The notes beneath the pieces are model-generated. The model saw nothing but the letters and a program-made list of their open reading frames with translations. It had not been told where the DNA came from and did no database searches. Both the position numbers and the translations under genes were made by a program. Shown here in pieces: positions 15,638-24,888 of a stretch of 64,000 bases of DNA; position 1 is the first letter of the stretch; each line of letters starts with the position of its first letter. This DNA comes from Brachybacterium sp. UMB0905 (GTDB taxonomy: Bacteria; Actinomycetota; Actinomycetes; Actinomycetales; Dermabacteraceae), in contig NZ_PNHL01000004.1 of NCBI RefSeq assembly GCF_002871795.1, positions 186,001 through 250,000 of the forward strand, written 5' to 3'.

Positions 15638-16627
15638 TCACGCTGCCTCCATTGCCGACCAGACCGCCCTTAGGTGGGCCAGGAACGATTCCGGGCGCAC
15701 GGCCTGCTCGACGGTGATCCGTACGACCTCCCACCCCAGCCGACGCAGCACGGCATCCTTCAGGCGATCGCGCCGAAACCTCGCCCGATCCGTGCGATGC
15801 CAGTCCCCGTCGTACTCGATGCAGATCTTCAGCGCCGGGTAGGCGAGATCCAGGATGTGCCTCGTCCCGGTGACGGGGTCGCGGATCGGCAGGTTCGGCA
15901 CCGGCTCAGGGAACCCCGCCCTGAGCAGGAGCAGGCGGGTGTGCGTCTCCCAGGGAGATAGGACGTTCGGGCGTGCGTCGTTCAGAGCGCGCAGCATGGC
16001 GCGCACCCCGGGCAGGGCGCGGCGCGGCGCCCCTGAGGGGGCGTCCTCCCGCGCCGCGATCCCCGGGTCCGGGGTGAGGCGGAGCAGCTCATCGCGCAGG
16101 ACCGCCGGTGACGGGGCGGGGATCTGGAGCCGCTGGTGATCGAGCACCGCGTCGCAGGCGGCCACGAGCTCCGCGTGTGTGAGGTCCCCGGCGAGCTGAC
16201 AGAGCACCTCCACGGGCGGGGAGAGCAGTAGATCTCCAAGGCGGATCCGGGGCACCTGGTCGCCGCGGCCATCGCGGTGGATGCGGCGGTAGGACGTGCT
16301 CATCAGCCGATTCGCCGAGAGCGACAGCACGTGGATGCGCCCCGTTGCGGCGGTCCGCAGTCGTGGGGGCAGGCTGATGCCCAGCAGCTCGGCGGCGGTG
16401 GGGCCGCACAGTGCGGCTCGATGCGGCGCCAGGCGCTCGAGCACCGCCCGCGCCACCGCGGCCACCGACGGCGGATCGTTTGACAACGCTGACCACCCCG
16501 GGATGAGGGTGGTGAACTCGGGCGAGGCGAGGCGCCGACGGGTCACGCCCCGGGCGAGCCACTGATCGCGGTGCAGCAGAGGCCCGCCCCGGAAGGGGTG
16601 AGGGGCCAGGAGCATCGCGGGGCGCAT
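15638..16627 (-). CDS. DUF559-type nuclease-fold protein
   Basis: This 329-residue cytoplasmic protein has an AbiEi-like winged-helix N-terminal part (HRDQWLARGVTRRRLAS). It ends in a DUF559/Vsr-like endonuclease fold with ILDLAYPALKICIEYDGDWH, then RFRRDRLKDAVLRRLGWEVV. The Asp and the E/D-G-x-W-H cluster fit the predicted metal site. The ATG at 16627 is chosen because upstream sequence runs into a palindromic repeat. Such proteins are frequent in Actinobacteria, often singly, and have been linked to DNA repair or defence without firm proof. The gene is bracketed by two inverted 40-bp palindromes, which suggests it moves or is copied as a cassette. Confidence 0.75.
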   Translation of the reverse strand: MRPAMLLAPHPFRGGPLLHRDQWLARGVTRRRLASPEFTTLIPGWSALSNDPPSVAAVARAVLERLAPHRAALCGPTAAELLGISLPPRLRTAATGRIHVLSLSANRLMSTSYRRIHRDGRGDQVPRIRLGDLLLSPPVEVLCQLAGDLTHAELVAACDAVLDHQRLQIPAPSPAVLRDELLRLTPDPGIAAREDAPSGAPRRALPGVRAMLRALNDARPNVLSPWETHTRLLLLRAGFPEPVPNLPIRDPVTGTRHILDLAYPALKICIEYDGDWHRTDRARFRRDRLKDAVLRRLGWEVVRITVEQAVRPESFLAHLRAVWSAMEAA

Positions 16628-16734
16628 GGTGCCTGACCCTAGAGAGCAGTCCGGGCCGATTCCCGCCCGCGAGCCCCGTTGTGGACAACGGGGCAATGTG
16701 GAGGAGAGGTGTTCAGACAGCGCCCGCGGCGCAA

Positions 16735-16774
16735 AGCAACCGTTCCGACTCGAATCTGAGTCGAAACCGTTGCT
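16735..16774. repeat. 40-bp palindrome, family C copy 2 (inverted)
   Basis: AGCAACCGTTCCGACTC and GAGTCGAAACCGTTGCT flank GAATCT. That loop is the reverse complement of the loop in copy 1, so the two copies face opposite ways around the nuclease-fold gene. No gene lies in the rest of 16628-16894. Confidence 0.88.
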
Positions 16775-16894
16775 TCTCAGCTGGTAGTGCTGGGGGCGGC
16801 GGTAGCGCGGGGTGGGTGGTGTGGCGCTGGGGGCGCGGGGCGGGCGGTGCGGTTCGGGAGGCGCCACGGCCCCTGGCGCCCCACGCCCCAGGGA

Positions 16895-17734
16895 TCAGAA
16901 CGTGATGGTCTTCGGGTCAGCCCCGATCCGTCCCTCCACGCCCTTGTCCAGCGCATTGATCGCCTCGACCTCGTCCTCGGCGAGCATAAGATCGGCCGCA
17001 GCGAAGTTCTCCACGATCCGCGAGGCCGTGACCGACTTCGGGATCACCACGATGCCCTGGGCGAGGTGCCAGGCGATGATCACCTGGGCCGACGAGGCGT
17101 CATGCGCGGCGGCGATCTCGGTGATGACCGGATCGGAGAGCTCGGCGCCGGCGGTCGAGCCCAGCGGGCTGTACGCCTCGGTGACAATGCCGAGCTCCTC
17201 GTGGATCGCGCGCAGCTCCTTCTGCTGGTGGTAGGGGTGCAGCTCGATCTGGTGGATGGCCGGGGTGACGCCGGTGGCGTCGATGATCTCCCGCAGCTGC
17301 TCCTCGGGGTGGTTTGAGACGCCGATCGAGCGGGCCTTGCCGGCCTGCTGGATCTCGATCAGCGCCTTCCACGCCTCGACGTACTTGTTCTGCAGGGGCT
17401 TCGCCCAGTGGACGAGGTAGAGGTCCACGAAGTCCAGGCCGAGCTTGCCCAGCGAGGTGTCGATCGCCGCGAGCGCCGCATCGCGGTCGTGGGAGTCGTT
17501 CCACAGCTTGGTGGTGATGAACAGGTCCTCGCGCGGCACCCCGGAGGCGGCGATCGCCCGGCCGGTGCCTTCCTCATTGCCGTAGATGGCGGCGGTGTCG
17601 ATGTGGCGGAAGCCGGCGGCGATGGCCTTCTCGACCACGTCGGCCGCGACCTCGTCCTCGACCTGCCAGACGCCGTAGCCGAGCTGGGGGATGGAGTGTC
17701 CGTCGGAGAAGCGGATGGTGGGGATCTCAGTCAT
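16895..17734 (-). CDS. Aldo/keto reductase
   Basis: This 279-residue NADPH-dependent oxidoreductase of the AKR superfamily (AKR5-like) has the catalytic tetrad Asp46 and Tyr51 in DTAAIYGNE, Lys76 in TTKLW and His109 in LVHW. The NADPH-binding C-terminal motif VVIPKSVTASRIVENF is also present. It reduces aldehydes or ketones, such as 2,5-diketo-gluconate or small carbonyls, in the cytoplasm. ATG 17734 matches the standard N-terminus (IPTIRFSDGHSIPQLGYG), so longer frames upstream are not used. It stands as a single gene. Confidence 0.92.
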   Translation of the reverse strand: MTEIPTIRFSDGHSIPQLGYGVWQVEDEVAADVVEKAIAAGFRHIDTAAIYGNEEGTGRAIAASGVPREDLFITTKLWNDSHDRDAALAAIDTSLGKLGLDFVDLYLVHWAKPLQNKYVEAWKALIEIQQAGKARSIGVSNHPEEQLREIIDATGVTPAIHQIELHPYHQQKELRAIHEELGIVTEAYSPLGSTAGAELSDPVITEIAAAHDASSAQVIIAWHLAQGIVVIPKSVTASRIVENFAAADLMLAEDEVEAINALDKGVEGRIGADPKTITF

Positions 17735-17841
17735 GGGCTCCACCCTATGCCCGCCCTCCGACACGCTGAAAACCCGGCGTCCTGCCGGATCGTCCTTATC
17801 GGTGATGGTCGGTTCTGACACCTTGTCATAACGCTCTGGGC

Positions 17842-18099
17842 ATGAAGAGCATGAGCCCCGCGCGCCGCGGGATGACCACCGCCCCAGACCCCCGCCGCTG
17901 GCAGGCCCTCACCGACTCCGCCGGGTCGATCATCCCAGCCCTGTATGCCGAGGGTGCTCCAGATACGGTCATCGCCCAGCTGGGAGCCGTGTTCACCGAT
18001 GCCGCACGCCTGTCCATGGTCGGCGCGGGAATGTTCCTCCTCGCCGGTCTGGTCGGTGCGCTCGCGGTGCGCCGCGCGGAGCTTACGATGGCCCCATGA
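17842..18099 (+). pseudogene. Possible C-terminal remnant of a major facilitator transporter
   Basis: The 85-codon frame ends in one membrane segment (LSMVGAGMFLLAGLVGALAV) followed by RRAE. Before it comes TVIAQLGAVFTDAARL, which resembles the last extracellular loop and final helix of DHA2-type drug transporters. Nothing of the other helices is present nearby. I see no good ribosome-binding site. It is probably decayed, although a small single-helix protein cannot be excluded. Confidence 0.4.
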
Positions 18100-18205
18100 C
18101 CTTGGCGGAGACGGACCAGATGCGGTGTGCCCGCCCCGCCGCGCGCCCCCATCGTCCCCGCGCCGGCGCGCACCCCCGCTGCCCCCGCACCCCGCGACGC
18201 GCCCG

Positions 18206-19747
18206 ATGACCCCTCGCCGCTCCGCCTCCCGGGTGCCGCTGGACCGCCCGATCGCTGCTGAGCCCCCGGCCTACGACCACGACGCCGGACACAACCACAA
18301 CCGGCGCCGCCTCGAGATCTACACCCTGCTGGACAACGGCTTCATCGCCGCGGGCGTGGTGGTCTCGGCGTGGCTGGCGTTGATCTACCTGGTGGAGGGC
18401 TTCTCCCTCACGCCCATCCGCCTGCTGTACCTGCTGGGGTTCTGGCTGCTGCTGACCTACATCACGTTGCCGCGCCTGCACCAGGTGATGACCCGCATCT
18501 ACCTGCCGGACTATTTCTTCGGCCGTACCCGCACGTCGGAGGGGATGCTCTCGGACCCCATCAACATCGCGCTGGACGGCCCCGAGCGGGACCTACACGT
18601 GGCGCTGCGCCGCGCCGGGTGGGTGCTCGCGGAGGAGCGCACCCTCGCCTCCGCCTGGGGGATGGTGCGCGCCACCCTGCGGGGCCGCTCGTATCCCTCG
18701 GCCCCCGTCTCGGACCTCTACCTGATGGGCCGACGCCACGACTTCACGTACCAGCAGGAAGTGGGCGGCACCACCGCCAAGCGCCACCACGTGCGCTTCT
18801 GGCGGATGCCGCCGGATTTCGTGCTGCCGGGCGGCCACCGCACCGACTGGGTCGCGGCCGGCACCTACGACCGTGCCGTCGGCTTCTCCTTCTTCACCTT
18901 CCAGTTCACCCATCGCATCGACGAGAACATCGACGTGGAACGCGACTACCTGGTGGACACGGTGCGCTTCGCCGACCCGGCGGTGGATGTCGAGGTCATC
19001 AAGGAGTTCTCCACCTCGTACCACGACCGCAACGGGCAGGGGGACCGCTTCCGCACCGACGGGGATCTGCCGGTGATCGACGTGACCGGCGCGGCGTCGC
19101 GGTCCGATGGGGCCAGCGCCATGATGCTCTCGCGGCATCGGCCCACCGGCACCTCGGTGATGAAGGCCCGGGCGCGAGCGGCGGGGCAGTCGGCGTGGGC
19201 GGTGGCGCGCCGACAGCCCAGCGGCAGCGATGACCTGCACACGCAGTGGCAGGACACGATCGACGATGTGCAGGAGGCGATCGCGCGGGCCTCGGATCAC
19301 CATCTGCCGCCGGCGACGGTGCTGCTGACCGGCGCGCTCGCCCTCACGCAGGCGATCCTCGTGGCTGCCCAGTGGTTCGCGGTGCTTTCCGGCACGGATC
19401 TCACCCGCTGGGCTCCGGACCTGGGGCTCGCACTGCCGGAGCCCGAGCAGTTGCCGCTCGCCACGGGTTTCGCGGCGGTGCTGGTGCTGCTGTTCATCGG
19501 GGTGCTGCGCCGCAGCCGCTGGTCCCGCATCAGCCTGATGGCCCTGTTCACCGTCGACGCCTTCGCGCGGCTTGCGCTCGCATCCTCGATGAGCGGGGAT
19601 GTGGCGCATTCGCTGCTGGTGGGCGCGGGGGCATCGGCCCTGGGCGTGATGGCGATCAGCTCCGACGCCTCCCGGCAGTGGGTCCAGACCCAGCGCCTGG
19701 ATCGTCGCCAGCGCACGGACGCGGACACGGGGCCGACGGTTCCTTGA
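18206..19747 (+). CDS. LssY C-terminal domain membrane protein
   Basis: This 513-residue protein has two N-terminal helices (near residues 40-90). A cytosolic or extracytoplasmic LssY_C-like domain follows (RDLHVALRRAGWVLAEERTL, RSYPSAPVSDLYLMGR, QQEVGGTTAKRHHVRFW), and four C-terminal helices end the protein. The LssY_C name comes from a Legionella gene near a type I secretion locus; the function is not known. The start is uncertain: ATG 18206 has no ribosome-binding site, but upstream sequence in frame is arginine/proline-rich and unlike the family. Confidence 0.75.
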   Translation: MTPRRSASRVPLDRPIAAEPPAYDHDAGHNHNRRRLEIYTLLDNGFIAAGVVVSAWLALIYLVEGFSLTPIRLLYLLGFWLLLTYITLPRLHQVMTRIYLPDYFFGRTRTSEGMLSDPINIALDGPERDLHVALRRAGWVLAEERTLASAWGMVRATLRGRSYPSAPVSDLYLMGRRHDFTYQQEVGGTTAKRHHVRFWRMPPDFVLPGGHRTDWVAAGTYDRAVGFSFFTFQFTHRIDENIDVERDYLVDTVRFADPAVDVEVIKEFSTSYHDRNGQGDRFRTDGDLPVIDVTGAASRSDGASAMMLSRHRPTGTSVMKARARAAGQSAWAVARRQPSGSDDLHTQWQDTIDDVQEAIARASDHHLPPATVLLTGALALTQAILVAAQWFAVLSGTDLTRWAPDLGLALPEPEQLPLATGFAAVLVLLFIGVLRRSRWSRISLMALFTVDAFARLALASSMSGDVAHSLLVGAGASALGVMAISSDASRQWVQTQRLDRRQRTDADTGPTVP

Positions 19748-19775
19748 CCTGCGCTCCACGGTTCCTGGCGGTGGT

Positions 19776-19797
19776 GTTCATGCGCTGTTCCCTCTCC
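19776..19797 (+). promoter_or_regulatory. Possible PHO box before phoX
   Basis: Two GTTC-starting units lie 11 bp apart (GTTCATGCGCT at 19776 and GTTCCCTCTCC at 19787), the spacing of PhoP direct-repeat boxes in Actinobacteria. A third GTTCC occurs at 19761 out of phase. The gene downstream is a phosphatase, which is why I looked. The match is modest. Confidence 0.35.
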
Positions 19798-19888
19798 GGT
19801 GGGAACCCTGTCACCGCGCGGGCGCAGTGTGCTGGGGCTCGTGCCCGCCTCGCGGCGTGGCGAATCGACTGCGAAGGACCCCTCTCCC

Positions 19889-21991
19889 ATGGCTCTGATC
19901 GATCTGCCCCTGCTGATGAAGGACTCCGTGCGAGGCAAGCGCTCGGCCGTGACCTGCGCGCTCAAGTGCGCCAGCCAGTGTGCGTTCGGCCCCTGTAACC
20001 ACAGCGACAACGAGACCTTCCGTGACATCGCCTCCGCTGCCCTGACCCGGCGCGGCGTGCTCGGCGGTTCCACCGCGGCGCTGGCGATCGCGCTCGGTGG
20101 CACCCAGGGCGCCCTCGCCGACGGCAACGGCAAGGGCAAGGGCCACGGCAACGGCAAGGGCAAGGGGCACGGCAACGGCAAGGGCAAGGGCCACGGGAAG
20201 GGGAAGGGCAAGGGGAAGTCCGGCGCCCTGGCCCCGAACGGCACCAAGCTGCGCTTCGAGGCGATCTCCCCGGTGGACGCCGAGGTTGATGAGTTCACCG
20301 TCCCCGAGGGCTTCGCCTGGCACCCGATCATCCGCTGGGGCGATCCGCTGTTCGATGACGCCCCCGAGTTCGACTGGGACGCTCAGAGCGCCGAGGCGCA
20401 GCGCCTCCAGTTCGGCTACAACAACGACTACACCGAGATCCAGGAGATCCCGGGTTCGCACGGCAAGCGCGCCGTGATGTTCGTGAACCACGAGTACACG
20501 AACGAGCCGATCATGCTGCCGCCCACTACCGACGCCGAGGACGCGACCATGATCGGTATGGCCGCCCATGGCCTGTCCGTTGTGGAGCTCGAGCGCAAGA
20601 ACAAGAACTTCCCCTACCGCTACGTGCGCGGCGCCGAGCTGAACCGCCGCATCCACCTCGATGACGACTACGCCCTGACCGGTCCCGCCGCCGGCAGTGA
20701 CCTGCTGAAGACCGTCGATGACCCCGAGGGCCGCACCGTCCAGGGGACGCTGGGCAACTGCGCCGGCGGCCTCACCCCGTGGGGCACGCTGCTGTCCGGC
20801 GAGGAGAACTTCCACAGCTACTTCCGCTCCGCCGGCACCAGCGAGGCCGAGCAGCGCTACGGCCTGGCGGACCGCGCCACCGCCCGCGGCTGGGAGAACG
20901 TCGAGGAGCGCTTCGACGCCCGCACCGAGGGTTACGAGAACGAGCCCAACCGTTTCGGCTACATCGTCGAGGTGGACCCGTGGGATCCGACGTCGACCCC
21001 GAAGAAGCACACCTCCCTGGGCCGCTTCAAGCATGAGGGCGCCAACGTCATCGTCGCCGAGGACGGCCGTGTAGTCACCTACTCCGGGGACGATGAGAAG
21101 TTCGACTACCTGTACAAGTTCGTCTCCCGCGACTGCTACATCGAGGGCGACCGCGAGCACAACATGACGCTGCTGGAGAACGGCGACCTGTACGTCGCGC
21201 GCTTCACCGGCGACTCCCCGGCCGCGGAGATCGACGGCTCCGGTGAGCTGCCGTCCGATGGCGAGTTCGACGGCACCGGCGAGTGGCTGCCGCTCGTGCT
21301 GGACGGCGAATCGGCCGTCCCCGGCTTCACCGTCGAGGAGGTGCTCGTGCACACGCGGCTCGCGGCCGACGCCGTCGGCCCCACCAAGATGGACCGCTGC
21401 GAGGACGTGGAGCCGTCCCTGCATACCCGCCGCGTCTACGTGGCCTGCACCAACAACTCCGACCGCGGCACGGACGGGAAGGCCGGGGCCGATGAGGCCA
21501 ACCCCCGCACCGAGAACCGCGACGGCCACGTCGTGGAGATCGACGAGCAGGGCGACCAGACCTCCACGACCTTCGCCTGGAGCCTGCTGCTGGTGTGCGG
21601 TGACCCCGCCCAGGGCGATGTCACCTACTTCGGCGGTTTCCCCGCCGAGAAGGTCTCCCCGATCTCCTGCCCGGACAACCTGGCCTTCGACGCGGTGGGC
21701 AACCTGTGGATCTCCACCGACGGCCAGCCTTCCGGCATCGGCTTCAACGACGGCCTGTTCCGCGTGACCCTGAACGGTGAGGCACGCGGACGCGTGGAGC
21801 AGTTCCTCTCGGTCCCGCGCGACGGCGAGACCTGCGGCCCGATCATCCGCGACGAGGACCGCTCCGCCTTCGTGTCCGTGCAGCACCCGGGTGAGGACGG
21901 CGAATGGGGCGCTCAGCGCTCGTACTTCCCGGACTACGACGGCCGCGGCCCGAAGCCCACCGTGGTGCAGGTGCTGCCAGCGAAGGGCTGA
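19889..21991 (+). CDS. phoX: PhoX-family alkaline phosphatase (Tat-exported)
   Basis: This 700-residue PhoX/DUF839 protein is an extracellular Ca/Fe-dependent phosphatase that frees phosphate from organic esters. A cysteine-containing N-region precedes the twin-arginine motif TRRGVLGG near residue 54 and an ALA cleavage site. A 34-residue Gly/Lys/His/Asn repeat (GNGKGKGH units) separates the signal from the catalytic part. PhoX signatures are clear: VNHEYTNEP, NCAGGLTPWGTLLSGEEN, GRFKHEGANVI and CPDNLAFD. ATG 19889 has AAGGA 12 bp upstream. It is a single gene with a terminator directly after it; a possible PHO box lies upstream. Confidence 0.92.
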   Translation: MALIDLPLLMKDSVRGKRSAVTCALKCASQCAFGPCNHSDNETFRDIASAALTRRGVLGGSTAALAIALGGTQGALADGNGKGKGHGNGKGKGHGNGKGKGHGKGKGKGKSGALAPNGTKLRFEAISPVDAEVDEFTVPEGFAWHPIIRWGDPLFDDAPEFDWDAQSAEAQRLQFGYNNDYTEIQEIPGSHGKRAVMFVNHEYTNEPIMLPPTTDAEDATMIGMAAHGLSVVELERKNKNFPYRYVRGAELNRRIHLDDDYALTGPAAGSDLLKTVDDPEGRTVQGTLGNCAGGLTPWGTLLSGEENFHSYFRSAGTSEAEQRYGLADRATARGWENVEERFDARTEGYENEPNRFGYIVEVDPWDPTSTPKKHTSLGRFKHEGANVIVAEDGRVVTYSGDDEKFDYLYKFVSRDCYIEGDREHNMTLLENGDLYVARFTGDSPAAEIDGSGELPSDGEFDGTGEWLPLVLDGESAVPGFTVEEVLVHTRLAADAVGPTKMDRCEDVEPSLHTRRVYVACTNNSDRGTDGKAGADEANPRTENRDGHVVEIDEQGDQTSTTFAWSLLLVCGDPAQGDVTYFGGFPAEKVSPISCPDNLAFDAVGNLWISTDGQPSGIGFNDGLFRVTLNGEARGRVEQFLSVPRDGETCGPIIRDEDRSAFVSVQHPGEDGEWGAQRSYFPDYDGRGPKPTVVQVLPAKG
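20120..20220 (+). repeat. 24-bp tandem repeat coding a Gly-Lys-His linker
   Basis: Three near-identical 24-bp units (GGCAACGGCAAGGGCAAGGG then CCAC) and a shorter tail encode GNGKGKGH repeats between the Tat signal and the enzyme domain of PhoX. Small base changes between units are mostly silent. Confidence 0.85.
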
Positions 21992-22014
21992 TCACCGCCG
22001 CGCACCGACGACGC

Positions 22015-22050
22015 GAACCGGCCCCGGGAGAGCTCTCCCGGGGCCGGTTC
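22015..22050 (+). terminator. Terminator after phoX
   Basis: A near-perfect hairpin, GAACCGGCCCCGGGAGAG with CTCTCCCGGGGCCGGTTC, starts 23 bp after the phoX stop and is followed by TGT. The strong stem fits an intrinsic terminator of the U-poor actinobacterial kind. Confidence 0.88.
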
Positions 22051-22144
22051 TGTCATGCGGTGGGGCCGGCAAGCGCGTCGGTGATGTGAGGCGCGAGGTC
22101 ACGCACAACCCCGTCGGCCCACTGCCTGTCGGCCCTGTGCGGAC

Positions 22145-23467
22145 TCAGCCGTCGGCACCCCAGTCGGCGCCGCGGTCATACCCGTCGGACTCCGCCCCGG
22201 ACTCGCGCTGGAGCCGCGCGTACATCCGGTTGCGGGGCACGAGGATCGCAGCACCGACCACGGCGGCGAGGGTCGAGGCGGTCAGCACGCCCACCTTCGC
22301 CCAGTCGTACATGACAGCGCCCGCCTCGAAGCTCAGCTCCGAGATCAGCAGGGACACGGTGAAGCCGATTCCCGCCACGGCCGCCATGCCGATCATGTCC
22401 GGCCACTTCAGCTGCGAGTCCAGCGTCGCGGAGGTCAGCTTCGTCATGAGGAACGAGGTGCCCACGATCCCGATGATCTTCCCGCCCACGAGGCCGATGA
22501 TGACGCCGAGCGCGATCGTGGACTGCCAGGCCTCCAGCAGCCCCGACAGACCGCCGACGGCGACCCCGGCGCTGAAGAACGCGAACACCGGCACCGCGAT
22601 CGCGGAGGAGAAGGGGCGGATGCGGTGCTCGAGCGTGTGGGAGAGCGAATGCTGCTTGCCGTACTTCGAGATGCCCTTGGTGGGAACCATGAAGGCGAGC
22701 GCCACGCCCGCGATCGTGGCATGCACCCCGGAGTTCAGGAACAGCACCCAGGTGATGAACGCCAGCGGCGCCAGCAGCACCCAGGCCGTCCAGTAATGCT
22801 TCTTGAACAGGGCCTCGTGCTTGGTGGTCAGCCACCAGAACAGGGCCAGCGGGATGATCGCGAGCGCGAGGAACCACAGGCGCAGGTCAGAGGTGTAGAA
22901 GATCGCGATGATGGTGATGGCGATGAGGTCATCGACGATCGCGAGGGTCAGCAGGAAGGTGCGCAGCGCGGGCGGCAGCGCGGAGCCCAGCAGCGCCAGG
23001 ATCGCCACTGCGAAGGCGATGTCGGTGGCGGCGGGGATCGCCCAGCCGCCGATGGCGCCCTCGGGACCGGCCAGGTTGATCAGGGCGTACAGGATCGCCG
23101 GCAACGCCACACCGCCGAAGGCGGCGGCCACGGGCACCGCAGCCTTGGCGGGGGAGCGCAGGTCGCCCACCACGAACTCCTGCTTGAGCTCAAGGCCGGC
23201 GAGGAAGAAGAACACGGCCAGCAGGCCGTCGGACGCCCAGTGCGCCACGGACAGCTTCAGATTGATGGGCCCCAGCTCGAAGCCCAGGTAGGTGTCGCGC
23301 ACGGCGAAGTACGCGCCCTCCAGGGGCGTGTTCGCGAACAGCAGCGCCAGCACGGTGGCGATCAGCAGCAGCGCCCCGCCGGGGATGGCCCGGGTGACCC
23401 AGTCCTCCAGGGGGTGGCGTTCACGAAATGTCCCGTGTTCGAGGATCCGGCTCGATGGTGTGGTCAT
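22145..23467 (-). CDS. nhaA: Na+/H+ antiporter NhaA
   Basis: This 440-residue NhaA-type electrogenic sodium/proton antiporter has 12 helices. The conserved transport aspartates are visible in TLAIVDDLIAI, and AIPAATDIAFAVAILAL and FFFLAGLELKQEF are hallmark NhaA segments. It exports Na+ (or Li+) for protons at alkaline pH or high salt. Its ATG overlaps the stop of the upstream antiporter gene by 4 bp (ATGA), so the two are one coupled unit. The C-terminal ~40 residues form a charged cytosolic tail. Confidence 0.95.
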   Translation of the reverse strand: MTTPSSRILEHGTFRERHPLEDWVTRAIPGGALLLIATVLALLFANTPLEGAYFAVRDTYLGFELGPINLKLSVAHWASDGLLAVFFFLAGLELKQEFVVGDLRSPAKAAVPVAAAFGGVALPAILYALINLAGPEGAIGGWAIPAATDIAFAVAILALLGSALPPALRTFLLTLAIVDDLIAITIIAIFYTSDLRLWFLALAIIPLALFWWLTTKHEALFKKHYWTAWVLLAPLAFITWVLFLNSGVHATIAGVALAFMVPTKGISKYGKQHSLSHTLEHRIRPFSSAIAVPVFAFFSAGVAVGGLSGLLEAWQSTIALGVIIGLVGGKIIGIVGTSFLMTKLTSATLDSQLKWPDMIGMAAVAGIGFTVSLLISELSFEAGAVMYDWAKVGVLTASTLAAVVGAAILVPRNRMYARLQRESGAESDGYDRGADWGADG

Positions 23468-24888
23468 GGACTGATCTCCTGGGAGTCGGGGACGGGGTCA
23501 GCAGGCTGCAGGGCAGCACCGGCGCGGAGGTTCAGGCCGGCGCGCAGCAGAATGAGGGCCACCACGAGGGCGCCCAGGGCCTTGGCCCACAGCGGATCGG
23601 CGATGAACAGCAGCAGCATGGCCAGCAGCACGGGGGCCAGGTGCACGAAGGCTTCGCGCACGTAGCCGAAGAAAGCGGGCATCGCCACGCCCCGGTTCTC
23701 CGCCACGGACTTAACCATGAAGTTTGGTCCGTTGCCGATGTACGTCATGGCGCCGCACAGCACGGCGCCCAGCGAGATCGACACCAGCAGGGATTCGGGC
23801 ACGTTCGCGATCCGCGGGTCGCCCGGCACCTGCGTGGCCATCTCGAAGAACGTGGCGTAGGTGGGGGCGTTGTCCAGCACGGCGGAGAGGCCTCCGGTGA
23901 ACAAAAACAGCGTGATTTCGTTCAGCGGAAGGCTGGGGGCGGCGCCGCGCAGCACCTGCAGCGCTGGCACCATCGTCACGAAGATGCCGATGAACAGGGC
24001 GCCGACCTCCGCGATCGGTGCCCAGGAGAACTCGTTCTCCTCATAGCGCACGCTGCGCGACCCCAGCAGCAGGGACGCCCCGGCAGCGGACAGCATCACC
24101 AGTTCGCGCCACGGCACCCAGTTCAGGCCCTCAATATGCCCATGGCCTACGGCGTCGATGTCCAGGGAGGGCACGAGCGCGACCGCCGCGATGATCACCG
24201 CGAACCAGATGAGGTTGATCGCGCCGCCCAGGCGCAGCGGCGTGCGTTGCGTGGTGTCCAGGGCGATCGCCTCCGGCGACTCCTTGGCGTGCAGCCGCCG
24301 ATCCAGCGCCCAGTAGGAGATCAGCAGCAGCGCGTTGACGAACAGCCACTGCGGCAGCAGATTGAAGGTCCAGGTGAACGGCACCCCGCGCAGCATCCCG
24401 AGGAACAGCGGCGGATCCCCGAGCGGGGTGAGCAGCCCGCCGCAGTTGGCGACGATGAAGATCGTGAACACGACGGTGTGGGCGCGGTAGCGGCGCTGGG
24501 AGTTGGTGGCGAGGATCGGCCGGATCAGCAGCATCGCCGCTCCGGTGGTGCCGATGAAACTCGCCAGCGCCCCGCCTACGGCCAGGAAGATCGTGTTGGT
24601 GCGCGGCGTGGCGGGAAGATCACCGCGCAGCACGATCCCGCCGCTGACGGTGAACAGCGCCAGCAGCAGCACGATGAACTGCACGTATTCGATCAGGGCG
24701 TGGGCCAGCAGCTCAGGATGCGCGGTGATCAGCAGGCCGATCGCGACGGGCACGGCGAGCGTGAGGGCATACAGCAGCTGGTTGCGGGGCCGCTCCCAGT
24801 GATGCGCGAGCTGCGGCACGAGCGGGAAGATCGCGATGCCCAGCAGCATCGCGATGAAGGGCAGCAGGGTCCAGGCGGGGAAACTCAT
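23464..24888 (-). CDS. Sodium:proton antiporter of the NhaD/ArsB-like ion transporter superfamily
   Basis: This 474-residue membrane protein has about 12 helices of the IT superfamily (NhaD/ArsB/CitM-like). Signature stretches are IFIVANCGGLLTPLGDPPLF, GGLSAVLDNAPTYATFF and GAMTYIGNGPNFM, the paired helix-break motifs of this fold. It starts at ATG 24888 (MSFPAWTLLPF). A longer in-frame GTG start at 25023 would add 45 cysteine- and arginine-rich residues, which I take instead to be structured leader RNA. The gene is the first of an operon with nhaA, consistent with Na+ export. Regulation is probably through the leader. Confidence 0.85.
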   Translation of the reverse strand: MSFPAWTLLPFIAMLLGIAIFPLVPQLAHHWERPRNQLLYALTLAVPVAIGLLITAHPELLAHALIEYVQFIVLLLALFTVSGGIVLRGDLPATPRTNTIFLAVGGALASFIGTTGAAMLLIRPILATNSQRRYRAHTVVFTIFIVANCGGLLTPLGDPPLFLGMLRGVPFTWTFNLLPQWLFVNALLLISYWALDRRLHAKESPEAIALDTTQRTPLRLGGAINLIWFAVIIAAVALVPSLDIDAVGHGHIEGLNWVPWRELVMLSAAGASLLLGSRSVRYEENEFSWAPIAEVGALFIGIFVTMVPALQVLRGAAPSLPLNEITLFLFTGGLSAVLDNAPTYATFFEMATQVPGDPRIANVPESLLVSISLGAVLCGAMTYIGNGPNFMVKSVAENRGVAMPAFFGYVREAFVHLAPVLLAMLLLFIADPLWAKALGALVVALILLRAGLNLRAGAALQPADPVPDSQEISP

